Shown here: positions 1 through 12,298 of the stretch, one piece after another
Layout: every line of letters starts with the position of its first letter
Position numbering within the stretch: position 1 is the stretch's first letter
Source: Nepenthes gracilis
Taxonomy: Eukaryota; Streptophyta; Magnoliopsida; Caryophyllales; Nepenthaceae
Length of the DNA stretch: 64,000 bases
Direction: 5' to 3'
Assembly: GCA_033239525.1 (NCBI GenBank)
Contig: BSYO01000033.1
Location: forward strand, 12,992,901-13,056,900
Made by a program: the position numbers and the translations under genes
Notes under the pieces: generated by a model
Told to the model about the DNA's origin: nothing
Databases searched by the model: none
What the model saw: only the letters and a program-made list of their open reading frames with translations

Positions 1-210
1 AATACCAGCTAGTGAGAAGCAAACTCGAGAAAAGAGTATAAAGGATTGCGACGTTTCAAGAGGTAGATGGGTTCTGGATGAGAACTATCCATTATACACA
101 AATGTTTCATGTCCTTTAATAGATGAAGGTTTCAACTGCCAAGGTAATGGGAGGTTAGACACGAAATACATGAAGTGGCGATGGCGGCCACAAGATTGTG
201 ACATTCCAAG
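1..210 (+). CDS. TBL exon with PMR5N domain (partial)
   Basis: Open from base 2 (IPASEKQ...) and contains the Cys-rich PMR5N block with spaced cysteines. It ends CCA AG before the donor gtgctt. The split Arg codon (AG+G) is completed by the exon starting at 471. Confidence 0.9.
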
Positions 211-3121
211 GTGCTTTAATTTTGACTCCATGATTTCCCTAAGAAACTTTTTGTGAGGAAAATGTATGAGAAATTTGGCTAACTTTGCACTATTTGGATC
301 ATGTATAGATCATTGTAAATTAGAATGAATATGTGATCAAATATAGCTAACAAGCCAAAAAAAAAAACAAACCATTTCCATAACTTATTTTCTATTTTCC
401 TCATAACTTCTAAGAATCCAAATAGTGTCAAGTGTTTGAAATGTTGAAGTTGTTGTGTAATGAACAACAGGTTTAATGCAACAAAAATGCTGGAATTGAT
501 TAAAGGAAAGAGGCTTGTGTTCGTGGGGGATTCAATAAACAGGAATCAATGGGAGTCACTTCTTTGTTTACTAATGCAAGCTGTTAAAGATCCAAAGAAG
601 GTATATGAGAACCGAGGTCGAAGAATCACGAAGGAGAAGGGAGATTATAGCTTCAAATTTGTGGTATTTCAGCAAACTTATACTCTTTCTGTATTCCTAC
701 GTACATGGAGTTTGCATTGCATTCATGAGCATGAAATTAAAATGCAGGATTATCAATGTTCAGTTGAATTCTTTGCGACCCATTACCTGGTACATGAAAG
801 TAAAGCAAGGATAGGGCAGAAGCGTGTCCAAACATTGAGGATTGATAGGATTGATCGAGGATCATCGCGATGGAGAGGAGCCAATATTTTGATTTTCAAC
901 ACGGCAAATTGGTGGACTCACGCCAAAACACAAGCAGGGTGAGTACCTCTTAGAAATTTTCACTGCTATCAAACCTCTATCCATTGTAATCTCCTGCATT
1001 TGATATGGAGTAGCATTGGTTCAGCATTTTCTTTGGCCTTTTAAGTTAGCATAATTGCTTTTAATAGCTAGAAGAAAAAATTGGGGAGATAGGTGTTGGG
1101 TTTTGACTCACTCTCTTATGAGTCCTATGCCAACTATACATTTTGATGTTAAACTCTAGTACAAGCAGGGAAGTTCACTAATATTTGTGTAAGGTTTTAC
1201 TCGAGCAATGGATTTCAGTTGACCCAGAAGATTAGTGCACATGATGCACACCTGAAAAAGCACGTGCGCAATTGAGATAGAATGATCACATTTGATGCAC
1301 AATTGATGTGCAGTCGAGCATAGATTGGACAAAATGGTCACACCTGTTGGATGTATGAATGATGCATGTGCCTGGTAGTTCAATACAATCACATATGATG
1401 GGTGTATGATGGATGTATGTGTTAGGATAGTTTTTGGAAAGTTTTTTCTCTTGAAGTTTGAATGCCAACCACTGTCATTTGAATGCCAACCATGTTTTTA
1501 ATTGATTTTCATTTGTTTTATGTAGTTTAAGAGTATGAGTGATCATTCAAAACACCTTAAGCAACGAATTAAGAGAGAAAGAGGGAAGAGAGATAGGATA
1601 TTTGGCCCAATCCTGGGCGTTTAATTACATTATGATATTTATCATCCTATGTATGTTCTTCTTGTTGCTTTTCAGAACATCTTTAGCAGTTGTTTTCTTC
1701 CATTTACTCTCTTATTATTCATTGCTTGATTTGCCTAAATTTTGTAGTGAATTTGATGGTAGTTTTGAAGAATTTGTTGTAACAAACTCATGTTGTAGTG
1801 AAGATTTTTCTCTTGTGGTTTTTTTCTTAATTAAAAAGGGTTACCACATAAAATTTGTATTAGTTTTGTTGCATGATTTCTTTGTTGTAAATGTATATTA
1901 TTATCTAGCCTTTTTATGAATTCAAACAAAGGATTCAGTAGTCATCTTGGTAGAGATTTGTTCTCAACTTTCCGTAACAAAATTTGGATGGACCAATCCC
2001 TACAAAGGATTGTTCTAATTACTAAGCAATTTGATATCTGAGTCTCCTACTTGTGCATTGTTTACTAGGGATCATGAATCACAATTGTGATCATTTACAA
2101 AGAAATTCCGGAGTGATATATTGAGCTTCATGTAATAATAGTCAGTCTAAATGCATGAGGCCTTCAAATTATGGGATGATATCTTGAATTTAACTTTCAT
2201 TGCAATTGGCAGGAATAACTATTACCAAGAAGGAGGGCAAATTTATCCTCATCTCCACGTTTTAACAGCTTTCCGAAGAGCCTTGTCCACATGGGCAACA
2301 TGGGTTGATAGGCATATCAATTTGCAGAAAACCCATGTCTTCTTCAGAAGTTCGGCACCTTCACATTTCAGGTTCGTTCCTGTTTGCTCTAAGATGGACT
2401 TCAAACATTCGAGTGCCCCTTTCCGATATTTTCATCCATGGATGGGACATAAATGCTACCACAAACACTGTTTTATGTCATGCTGTGTTATCAGAGAGGA
2501 AAATTATAGAAATCAAATTTGTGTGAAGTTTGTAAAGTTTCCTTTTTGCAACAAGATTTCCAAAATTTCATCGGATACATGAAAGAAAAATTGGTTGGAT
2601 TATCTGAAAAATCCCTCATAAACCTTGTGAAGCAAAAGATAAGGCTTCTTGCAGTATGTGTTCTGAGGAATGTCAAATATACGTAGTTCTGTACTGCAGT
2701 GAAGTTATTTTAAGTGATTTTCTGTTCAACAGCTCTCCTCGTTAGATGTAAACTAAAGTACACGGCTAGTTATTTGGCTTGATTGTTGAACAGGGGAGGG
2801 CAATGGAATACTGGCGGCCATTGCAAGGAAGCCATTAATCCTCATAATGACACTTCCATAGACTACGCACAAAAGGATCTTATTGCAGAGGAGGTGATTG
2901 GACGGATGAGAACACACATTACTTTCTTGAATGTGACACGATTATCAGCATATAGGGTCGACGGTCATCCATCCATCTACGGAAGCAAATCTGGGCGCAG
3001 AGGTTCTTCGAGAATCGAAGATTGCAGCCATTGGTGCCTTCCCGGGGTTCCCGATACTTGGAATCAGCTGTTGTATTATCATTTGCTAATAAGAGAATCT
3101 GACAGTCGGAAACTAGGCTGA
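1..3121 (+). CDS. Trichome birefringence-like (TBL/PMR5) polysaccharide O-acetyltransferase, 5' partial; join(<1..210,471..663,748..938,2213..2371,2794..3121)
   Basis: Five exons encode the C-terminal three quarters of a TBL protein, a Golgi type II membrane enzyme family that O-acetylates xylan, mannan or pectin. Exon 1 carries the Cys-rich PMR5N domain ([13 protein letters not shown], then [12 protein letters not shown]). Exon 2 has the catalytic GDS serine motif ([14 protein letters not shown]). Exon 5 has the DxxH motif in [15 protein letters not shown]. All four introns begin GT and end AG, and phases agree (2,0,2,2), so the spliced frame is open to TGA at 3119-3121. The N-terminal membrane anchor lies upstream of the window. 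The tail after DTWN is slightly longer than I expect for the family. The substrate cannot be told from this sequence. Family assignment is firm; activity is inferred. Confidence 0.93.
471..663 (+). CDS. TBL exon with GDS motif
   Basis: Starts after acceptor aacag at 466-470 and reads [20 protein letters not shown], which carries the GDS catalytic Ser. I end it after GTG at 661-663, before donor gtattt, because this gives FKFVDYQC, the spacing usual in the family. Confidence 0.88.
748..938 (+). CDS. TBL exon, central esterase region
   Basis: Reads [15 protein letters not shown] to [11 protein letters not shown], with the conserved segment [19 protein letters not shown]. It starts after acceptor atgcag and ends before donor gtgagt. 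A 1274-bp intron follows. Confidence 0.9.
939..2212 (+). other. TBL intron with repeat scraps
   Basis: A 1274-bp intron. Around 1150-1430 it has GCAC/TGCA-rich sequence resembling part of the large LTR at 20,618-22,713 (both contain an ATTAGT...GATGCACACC stretch). The rest is T-rich and has no coding signal that I recognise. Confidence 0.5.
2213..2371 (+). CDS. TBL exon
   Basis: Encodes [20 protein letters not shown] to SSAPSHFR, including [10 protein letters not shown], the family's conserved segment. Acceptor ttggcag and donor gttcgt; both ends have split codons that fit the neighbouring exons. Confidence 0.9.
2794..3121 (+). CDS. TBL terminal exon with DxxH motif
   Basis: Encodes [16 protein letters not shown] to [20 protein letters not shown] and then a short tail to TGA. 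It contains the Asp and His of the catalytic DxxH motif. Confidence 0.9.
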
Positions 3122-3179
3122 CATATGGATGCCAATTGCATTCTGTGAATATTTTCTGATTTATCTGGTGCAGCTCCTG

Positions 3180-3720
3180 CCAATGAAATAGTAGTAAGGC
3201 CGAACGAAGTAGGACCAAATATATCGGGACCCATGAATGTTGAATCTCTGCCCAAATCAGTTAACGAGCGAGCTGCCTAAGGTGTAATTAATTGATCTGG
3301 CTTGCTGCCTTTGATTCTCTTCAGATTCAACGCCATGATTAGAGCCACCTTTTATCAGACCAAAAGCTTCACTTTAAAAGGAGACATAAAAGCAAATATT
3401 TCTAACTTAGAAATCTCTAATTCCTGCAGCTTAGGTTATAGGGCTGCTTCTAGGTAGTATTGTTGTCCATGTGTATAAAAGCTTGCTCTAGCATCTCAAG
3501 TCCACTTCTGAAGACGTCAGTGAAGGACCTATGCAGTCGTCTCAGGTCTTCCTATAGGCTGACCAGGGCATGACACTAGTTTGCTTAATAGTTCCCTTGA
3601 CAAGGGACCATTGAGCCAACCCTTGGCTCACTTTTCGCTCGTCCCATGCCAGATGCAATCTACTTGGTAAAACCTTTATTATCCTACTTCTAAATCTTGT
3701 AGTTTGCTTAGTGTTTAATT
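3180..3720 (+). repeat. Duplicated TBL 3' flank, copy 1
   Basis: Directly downstream of the TBL stop. Shares ordered blocks with 10,470-11,065: aatctctgcccaaatca, gccatga, ttcctgca, attgttgtcc, ctcagg-cttcctatagg, gaccagggca, gacaaggga and taaaacctt. The copies are clearly diverged, with small indels. Part of this is presumably TBL 3' UTR. Confidence 0.75.
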
Positions 3721-3791
3721 GATTTGAGTGTAGTACAGTTCATTTAGAAAAAAATTCACTCGGTTATTTTCCCTCTTGCTTTAGGCTGTGG

Positions 3792-4640
3792 TGTTAAGGG
3801 TAATGACCGAAACCGGAGAAAGTTGGTCGGAACAAAATCCTTATTTAGGGACTCATCACATAATTATTGAGATCAATATATTTGTGAAAGCCTTGGACGG
3901 TAAGCTTAGTAGTTTTTGTTGGGATATGGATCACTTTTATATTAGTCTATATTCAGTTGGCAAGCTGATAAAAGGTTTGGCCGAACACACATATGGGATA
4001 AATACCGAGGTGGAATATTATTGTATTCGTGCTCACTTCGCACGTGTGGCGAGTGACAGAAGAGCGTTCAGCCGAACTACTTAGCCAAAAGGTGTTCAAT
4101 CGAATTGCTTGACTGAATAAGTGAGCGCTTGTCCAAAGGGTGACCAACTCGGTGCTAATGCTTAAGGGCATTCGGAATGTTTATTTCAAAGGACGACCGA
4201 ACTGCTGAATTTGAAGAAGAACCGAAATACTTGTATTGAAGGATGGCCAGCAATGAAAAGACGCACAAAACCTTTTTTAGGGTTTATAAAAGAGAATGCA
4301 ATTGAAAAAGATATCACTTGTAAATTAGAGACCAGTGTCTCTAGTGAAAAAAAGTGAAGAAAAGAGAAATTTTTTTTTTCTTATTTTAAAGATTTTTTCT
4401 ACATTTACTATTATTCGGATCCATTTGATAGAAGGAGTTAAATTCCTATATTTGTGTAATTATTTTTATATAATAAATATTTGTGGATGTATAGTCCCAT
4501 AATTTTTTTTTTCTTATTCAATATAGAATTTTTCACGTAAAATTACTTATATCTTATCTTTTTATTTTGTAATTTTTCGTTTGCCTGTTGTGTGTTATCG
4601 TCTCCGTTTCATCTTTCCCTCTTGATTCATCTACGTCGGC
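3792..4640 (+). mobile_element. Probable degraded copia-type LTR remnant
   Basis: Begins TGTTAAGGG and has a TATA-like tttataaaag near 4285. It then has an A/T-rich U5 with tttttcacgtaaaatt near 4530, a block typical of copia LTR ends. I could not define a primer-binding site, internal region or target duplication. It could be a solo LTR or simply similar AT-rich sequence. Confidence 0.4.
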
Positions 4641-6070
4641 GGCGGTATAACCCATTGGGTTCTCATTCATGGTAGAGTTTTCATGTGTAAGCTCAATAGG
4701 ATAAACCACATTTCCATGAAGCTAGCAATTTTTCAAAATTTAATTGTATTCTATATAACTTTGGAGCCTGGAGATGACGAAATCTCCACCATCTTTCTTT
4801 AACGCTTAAATCAAATCTCTACTAAAAATATTACACCTACTCCCTACAAGAACATCAACCCCACATTGGACTAAAAGAGTAGCGTGAGATTGATTTTTTA
4901 AAGATATTTTTAATGATATAGTATTATATTTTAAAAAATAAGACAAATGAAAAAAATATCCGTAAATATTCACAATCAACACCTTTAGAAGTTATAATAA
5001 AAAATAAAAATAATGCTTGACTCTTTAAAATATACGTAATAAATTAATTGCAGAAAAATATAGTTGTGATGGAAAAAAATGAAATAGTAAAATTTTTTTT
5101 AAAAAAAAAATATGAAATATTATGATTAAAATAACTTATAATTATTTATACTCTCACATAACACTGAATCGAGGTGAGTAAATTGGAAAATCTTAATTAT
5201 ATAATCGATTATTCCACGCAGTAAATCCTAAGAATTCATTGTTGTTCACTAAAATTAATTCTGACCTCCTAAGCGGCTTTATATGAAGAAGCTGAAACTT
5301 AGATAAATAGTACGAATTTTAATTTGGATAAAAACAATTACCATTTGACCATATTGAGGTTATACTTTTAATGGGTTCTTTTTTTAAAAAAATTTTCTGG
5401 ATAAAATTATTATATGGACTAAAATTGATGTTAAAATAAAAATCCAGAATAAAATTTAAAAAATAAAATTAGCAAAGAAAAACGTTAAAAAAAAATAAGA
5501 GTATTATTTTTATAATTTTCAATCAAAACCGCTGAGGCAATATTGCCCTCGGCCATGGACGAGTTGATCTGCTTGAGCAACCTCATTTGCGCCCCACTTA
5601 ATGTCACATGGGTTCGTATCAGGGTTAGACGATCGCGCACACAATGGCACATGCTAGTCACACCGTACAGCAACCAAGTCTCCCAACCTTGGCTCAGCCT
5701 ACTCCCAACCTTGACCATGTGAAGGCCCCATCTACAGTCTCTCTGTGTTATATACGACAACTGTCGCAAACTGCTTCGGCTAATTGCCAAGATTCACAGC
5801 CACTCACCCTCTTAGGTACTTCGGACACTTACCCAAACATGATGAAACAAACAATCTCATGCCGAGCTTCTCAGAACCGATCCTCTCTAATCGAACAAAT
5901 AAATCTTGTATTGGATTAAATACTGTTTGTTATAGCTGCAGACTAAACTAGCCAAGCTACACTGACCTGGCCAATCTAACCAGTCTGAGCTTTTTTGCCT
6001 TTAATCGACAGATAATTTTTACTATCAGAACTACAATTCTTCACTCTATCTCTTGAAATTATAAAAAACT
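4641..6070. other. AT-rich intergenic spacer
   Basis: Very A/T-rich to about 5520, then mixed-composition sequence to 6070. No gene family or element end is recognised. The short frames on both strands lack family motifs. Confidence 0.5.
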
Positions 6071-6072
6071 AT

Positions 6073-8175
6073 TTATGATTTACCAAAAATGCTCATAAAA
6101 ATGGGGTTACGGTCTGATACAATATCAATAGGAAAGCCATGTAATCGACAGATATCATGGACAAAAATTTCAGCAAGGCTGGCAGTTGTAAAATGAGTGC
6201 CCAGGGGAGAGAAGTTAGCATATTTGGAGAGTCGATCAACAACAACAAATATAATGGTTTTGCCGCGTGAGGGAGGAAGATGGGTAATGAATTCCATGGA
6301 GAGGGACTCCCAAATTTTTCCCAGAATAGGTAGTGGTTGTAACAACCCGTGCGGTGTAGTATTGAGGATTTAACTTGCTAACATACCAGACAATTGGATA
6401 CAAAGTTGCGGATCTCTTGTCGCATCTGGGGCCAATAAAAAGTAGTCATTATTCTGGCAATGGTGTGTTGAACGCCTCCGTGTCCCCCAAGAGGAGAAGT
6501 ATGATATTCATACAGTATCAATTCCTAAAGAGCCGATGTGGTGGGAAAAAGAATGCGATTCTTGTAGAAAATCAATCCATCTCGCCACAAGTAATTTGGA
6601 TAGTCATCCAGTCTGTCTTGAATGGTCGAGGCAAAATCGACTGAAGCTGAATGCCGCACAAAGAACCTGCGCAGAGCTGCCGATAGTGCAATTACCAGTT
6701 GAAAGACAGATTGCAAAGCATGACAAGAGCCTTCGTTAACCCTGGATAATGCATCAACGGGTCCATTCTCACGTCCGATCAGTAAACAATATCGAAATCA
6801 AATCCCAATAATTTAGTAATCCAACATTACTGGTCCGGAGTATGAATTGCTTGATTAAGTAGCATCTTGAGTGGTTGATGGTCAATTTGAATGGTAAACT
6901 AAGCACCCAGTAAATATTGTCGCCACTTCTTTACCGTTTCAGTGATGGCATAGAATTATTTAATATAGCCGGAAGAGGCATGTAGTTTGGGGCAGATTTG
7001 TTTTCTAAAAAATGCAATCGGATGACCAGTTTGAAGTAGGACGGTGCCAGTGCCATACCTGAATGCATCCGTCTGGATTACAAAGGGCATGGAAAAGTCT
7101 GGAAGGGCCAGACCGGGTTGTGGTGAGGGCTAACTTAAGTGAGTCAAAAGCCGTATCGGTTGCCGGGGTCCATAGGAAAGTGTTATTTCATAACAATTGC
7201 GTCAATGGAGCTGCAATATGGGCATAGCGGGAAGCAATTCACCTGTAATAGCCCTACTAAGTCAAGAAAACCTCACAATTGTTTAACATTGGTAGGTGTT
7301 GGCCAACTTCGAACAACCTCAATTTTGGCCGGATCTACTACCACCCCTTGCTCCGAGATAATGTGTCCCAAATAAGATAAGGAAGAGCGCCTAAACTAAC
7401 ACTTTGATGGTTTGTCGAAGAAGAAATTGTCCCGTAGAATTTGCTAAACTTGAGCACGATGCTAGAGAGGGTGTTCCGAAGAGGAGCTATATACTAGAAT
7501 GTCATCAAAAAATACCAGCACAAATTTTCACAACACAGGATGAAAAATAGTATTTATTTCGAACTGAAAGAAGGGAGCATTAGATAATCCGAAAGGCATT
7601 ACCAGGAATTCATAATGTTCGTCGTGAGTGTAGAAAGTAGTTTTGTACACATCTTTGAAATGAATACGCATCAAGTGGTATCCAGCTCGTAAGTCAAGCT
7701 TAGAGAAGACTTGAACACCATATAATTCGTCCAATAACTCGTCCACCGTGGGAATGGAAAATCGGCCCTTCACTGTGATGGCATTAAGTACACAATAATC
7801 AACACAAAATCACCAATTACCATCTTTTTTCTTGACAACTAAAACTGATGATGAAAAGGGGCTGGTGTTGGGCTAAATAATTCCCTCATCCAGCATTTCT
7901 CGAACCATTAGCTCAATTTATGTTTTCTGAAAATGAGGATACTGGTAGGGTTTAACATTTACTTGTATTGCATTTGGTTGTAAGGGAATGTGATGATCAG
8001 TATTGCAATATGGTGGTAACCCAAGGGGAACTGTAAATACGTCCCTGAAGGTTGAGAGTAAGCTGCTTAAGGCTATAATTTGTGAGGGGCTAATATCAGT
8101 GGGTAGGGAATTTAGCGGGGGCAAGCTGGATGAAGCGACTTCTAGGGATGGTTTCAAATCTAAGTTAATGGTCAA
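6073..8175 (-). pseudogene. Gypsy pol remnant: RT, RNase H, integrase
   Basis: The RT segment at 7528-7773 has FSKLDLRAGYH and FLVMPFGLSNAP. RNase H debris lies at about 6850-7130. The HHCC zinc-finger region and FYWPQMRQE are near 6400-6500. The integrase core at 6073-6345 has SMEFITHLPPSRG and VVDRLSKYANF. Numerous stops and frameshifts separate the blocks. The RT catalytic YxDD block is not clean. Confidence 0.8.
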
Positions 8176-8317
8176 TTAGAAATAAATGGCAACAAAATTG
8201 GTAAGTTCGCTGCACCTTAACAGACCCAATGTCATGGAAGAGATGGTAGACGGTTGTAGCCCATGTAGGGTGAGTTGGTTTCCGTCATAATCAAAGCTCA
8301 TCTATAAGGCCTTGTAA

Positions 8318-9806
8318 TCAAACAACACATGACCTATTGTAGCCAATTACTGCACCCCAATCACCATATTGCCCCATATATTGGTAATAAGGGTCCACAT
8401 TAAACTTCGATTGATCCAAAGTAACGAGTACCTTGGTGCATAGTTCGTCACAAAGAAAGGAGTCTCTGTTTGCCACTATGACATTAAGATGTTGGGAGGG
8501 TTTCACTATCAACCCTAGATGTTTAGCTAGCCGAGTTTGAATGAAGTTGTGGGTTGAACCGGTGTCCACTAATATGACCACTGAATGCCCTGCTACTAGC
8601 CCTGGTAGCCGTAGCATAGGAGCAAAATGACCTTCCATGGCATGAAGGGATATAGTTGAAATATTTGAAGGAAAGGAATATGTTTCCTGTGGAAGATTCG
8701 GTGGAGGGTTAGGAACAATGAAGTCACCCTCCGACAGTTGTGTAGTCGTCTGGGTGAAGCTTTCATCATCAACAAGCATATACAGGAACTGAGGGGGTTT
8801 ACATCGATGGCCTGGAATAAATAGTTTATTACTGTTAAAACATAACCCACATTCACAGCGAAAAGCCATTTCAGCTAGGGTCATTTTCTTAATAGATGAC
8901 TTTGGAAGAAGAGTGGAAGAAGTAATGGTTCTCGATGGTACTACCAAGGTATGTACTAGTTGCTTGGATGACAACAGATAGTGGAAATTTGAGCGCCCAG
9001 CATCAATTTTTTCCTCTACTAATTTAGCCATGCCTATGGCCTCCAGCAATGATTGAGGTTTCAATAGCAAAAGCTCTTGTCGGATATCATCACGTAAATT
9101 GAAAATAAAGCAATTTAGAAGATTACCAGTAGCAAGACTTGTAGCCCAAGTAGAAAGAGTCTTGAACTCGGTCATGTAAACAGCAACAATGGTGTTTTGC
9201 TGCAACTTATAAAGCATGGCTTCATGGTTGCAGTAAGATTGATGGTCCAAATCAGAGCTCAAGATCACACAAAAGATTCTCCTAGGTAGAAAGATGATGG
9301 GTTGAATGCATATACTAATACCACTGGAGTCGCAAGCAGCTCATGTAAAACGAAGCAATCATCAACCTCTGTTCTAGTGGAGTGCAATGGTAATAAAAGA
9401 AGCGCTCGATTTGAAACATCCACCCAAGCATATTTTCTCCAAAAAACAATAGAACTTTGAGCTTGGGTAAGTGTACGGAAGAAGTGAGTTGGGAATCGGA
9501 TGATACTTGTGGTGGAAAAGGTAGGGTTTGGGTTGGTGGTGGTGGAATCACAAACGAGGGTACCATGAACGAAGTAGAGGTAGGGAGCAACGGTGGATTT
9601 GCAGATTGAAGGGGTTGTTTCTCGATTCGAGCCAAGGTATGGAAAATCTCAGTGAGTGATTTTTGAATCTACTCAGTAATGACAGTATTAGAGGTGATAT
9701 ATTCGGCATGGTGCTGTACGGTCGCAGCAACGTCCTTCAGCTCCCTTGAAATTCCGGCAATGGAGTCTTCTAGAGCATTATAATGCATTGTTGTTTCCTC
9801 TGCCAT
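8318..9806 (-). pseudogene. Gypsy gag-protease, broken
   Basis: The first ATG is at 9806 (MAEETTMHYNALED). The gag core includes LYKLQQNTIVAVYMTEFKTL and FIFNLRDDIRQEL near 9060-9210, followed by a Pro/Ser-rich linker. The aspartic protease motif is VDTGSTHNFIQ at about 8540-8575. An in-frame stop near 9670 and a frameshift near 9300 break the frame, so no full-length product can be made. Confidence 0.8.
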
Positions 9807-9829
9807 GTCTCAATGAGAGCACCAATTGA

Positions 9830-10198
9830 TGTGATTGAACGTGCACCAATGAGCTGCAATCTTGAATTGAGAAAAGAGACAGCAAATAAGAGCAAGAAGA
9901 GAGGGGAATTCAGGCAGAGAGTGAGTTACAATGCTCTAGAAGACTGATGAAGGAAAAGGGGACATTATTTTCTTAATCTAGCGCTACAGGAGTGGGTTCA
10001 TATATCATGCGGATGAAGCCCGCAAGTTCTGTAATAGTATCAGAATACAATCCAACCAAGTAACAGAACAACAAATGTAACAGAAGGTAAGTAAGAAACA
10101 GAACAGCTCGGCTTAGCAACGAAACAGAACAGAATAACAAACATAACGCCCAAACTAACAAATCAGCATCAACAGCCAGCGGTGGCAATAGTTAAACA
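9830..10198 (-). repeat. 5' LTR of the minus-strand gypsy element
   Basis: Starts TG at 10,198 and ends CA at 9830 on the minus strand. The leader and gag follow immediately. No partner LTR was found, so the boundaries rest on TG/CA ends and position only. Confidence 0.6.
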
Positions 10199-10469
10199 TA
10201 GTCCCAGAGTTTGAGAGGTTGTTGTTTCGGACGTCCGCTCCTTCTAGCAATTGTCAGTGGCATGGTGACATATTCGTATTTGAAGGCTTATCGACAGTCC
10301 CGTAACACGATCATATATGGTTTTTCAATTCCAAAGAATTAGAATTCGAAATTATAATTCTAATTTCACCCAATGCCAAACAACAGAATTAAAATAGGCC
10401 TGAAATTTTTATTCTAATGATGAACTCCAATACTGATGGGGGCAAAGTTTAGTAAGACCAAGCACAATA

Positions 10470-11065
10470 TTGCAAGGACCAAGTATAGCAGGGCAAAAGA
10501 AAGTTCAATCTCTGCCCAAATCAAGAATGGAGCAAGCAGTCTACGGTACAATTAATTAACCAAATTCCAAGTTAGCATTACAACGGAATTAGAATGTCAG
10601 TATGGGAAACGTCCATCATAGTATCCATGCCAGTGATCTTCACTGGATTTAATGCCATGACTGGCACCAGAAGACCAGATGGTTATAAAATGAGGAAGCA
10701 ACACACAAGTAAATAGCCCGTGACTCGGAGACCTTTGATTCCTGCAACTTACGTTACTGATATATATATATATATATATTTGAAGAATATTGTTGTCCCT
10801 CTAAGAAAAAGTTCCCTTTAGACTCCAATGTCCACTCCCTGAGACCTTGCGAAGGATGCGTTTTGAGTCATATGATCATCTCAGGCCTTCCTATAGGCTA
10901 ACCAGGGCACTGAGCTAGTGCTCTTGATACAGCCCCTCTACTTCCCTCGACAAGGGACCTTCTAGACATTCCTCATATCAGCTCCCGCTCATCCCACACA
11001 AAACATAAGCCACCATGTAAAACCTTCCTTCCTTTACCTCTAGATCTTCTGGTTTCTCTAATGTC
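10470..11065 (+). repeat. Duplicated TBL 3' flank, copy 2
   Basis: Collinear with 3180-3720, but without any TBL coding exon upstream; the gypsy element lies there instead. It contains a (TA)n run at about 10,756-10,780 that is absent from copy 1. Confidence 0.72.
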
Positions 11066-11920
11066 AGATGGCCCCTTTAAGGAAAATTTACTGGGTCCCT
11101 TTACCTTTTGTTTCATGTAGTTGTTTGTGGGGTAACGATTCCCTTATTAGAATGTCACCCCTAAATTGGGCAAAAATTATTTGAATTCATAGATACATTC
11201 CACGGTTAATAAAATTCAATGGAGCTCATATGTCCCTGTAGAGAGATAATTATAAGTATATAGTATAAGAAAAATAGAATCAAGGAGATGAAGCAAGTTT
11301 TGAAAGTAATGTTCACCGGATTCAAGACGCTAAGAATCAAAAATATTGCAAAAGGTAGTGTGAAAGTTGCATTTTCTATAAAGGATTTGTATTCTATTAT
11401 TTTTGAATGTGTGATCTCTAACAAACTGCTTCCTACTTATTCTCTCTTTGCCTACTATTGTGTAGGTGGTAACTAATTGAATTAGTTCCATCTACTTATA
11501 TAATATTGCAAGAAACTGGACCTGTGACAAAAATAAAATAAAATAAAATAACAAGAAAATAAAAGAGCTAATAATAAAATCTATATATAGAAATGGCAGA
11601 TAGAAGTCTCGAATTCCAACAAATCATGCCATCTAAACTAGGTTGGTTTAGTGATGAGTTTGAATCACAAAATCAATTAAACTTTGAGGCGAGAGGAAAG
11701 GAATAAATTGACAATTCATACCGAGGGGAGTTAAATTGTACCTCTTTGATGTCCACCCAAGAAAGCAGCACTTTTCGAAGGGATGCAAACAGAACCATTG
11801 CTTTTGGGAGAGGATTTCTTCACGGCATCGAGCTGATCCTCAACGTATTCAATGAGGAAATGAAGACTCTCATGCTAACTCACCCCAAAGATGGCTCGGC
11901 TCTGCTCAGCTCAGCTCGGG
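11066..11920. other. Intergenic 3' flank of the receptor kinase
   Basis: AT-rich, with an (AAAAT)n run near 11,527-11,552. The receptor kinase 3' UTR should lie just below 11,921. No other gene is seen. Confidence 0.5.
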
Positions 11921-12298
11921 TCACCGCCCTTCATGGAGATCTTCAGAAAACACAGCAGTCCGAGAAATGTTGTCATTATCAAAGGCACTGAAGCCAGAGT
12001 AAGGACCTGAAGAGAAGATGGAAGATGTTCCATCAGAGTCAAAGGTGGTTGACGATTGTCTGAGGTTTGACTGCATGTTAACTGAGGCTGAAATAGGGTC
12101 ATGATGCTCGGCAACATGCTGCACCATCTTAAGAGACTGCACCACTTCGCCCATTGTGGGGCGTTGGCTGGCCTCAGGAGCAACACAGGCAGCCGCAATC
12201 GTGCAAACCCGGACAAAATCTTCCTTGGGGTATTTCCCTTGAAGCTTGGGATCAGCTAGCTCTTCTAACCGGTCCTTGTCCCTTAGAATCGGCCTCGC
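11921..12298 (-). CDS. RLK exon 7: kinase C-lobe end and tail
   Basis: Encodes [37 protein letters not shown] and the Ser-rich tail to TGA at 11,921-11,923. It starts in phase 0 after acceptor tttccag. Confidence 0.93.
   Translation of the reverse strand, partial: ARPILRDKDRLEELADPKLQGKYPKEDFVRVCTIAAACVAPEASQRPTMGEVVQSLKMVQHVAEHHDPISASVNMQSNLRQSSTTFDSDGTSSIFSSGPYSGFSAFDNDNISRTAVFSEDLHEGR

Larger units (their letters stand above)
6073..10198 (-). mobile_element. Decayed Ty3/gypsy retrotransposon, 3' truncated
   Basis: Minus-strand order is LTR, gag, protease, RT, RNase H, integrase. The 5' LTR is about 9830-10,198 (reads TGTTTAAC to TCAATCACA), followed by ATTGGTGCTCTCATTGAG, a leader typical of plant gypsy elements. 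All frames are broken. Sequence stops inside the integrase core near 6073, and no matching 3' LTR is visible at 5.5-6.1 kb, so the 3' end is deleted. Confidence 0.85.

Noticed and set aside
1539..1919. 126-codon plus-strand frame in the TBL intron
   Set aside because: T-rich hydrophobic reading inside an intron whose flanking exons join in phase without it.
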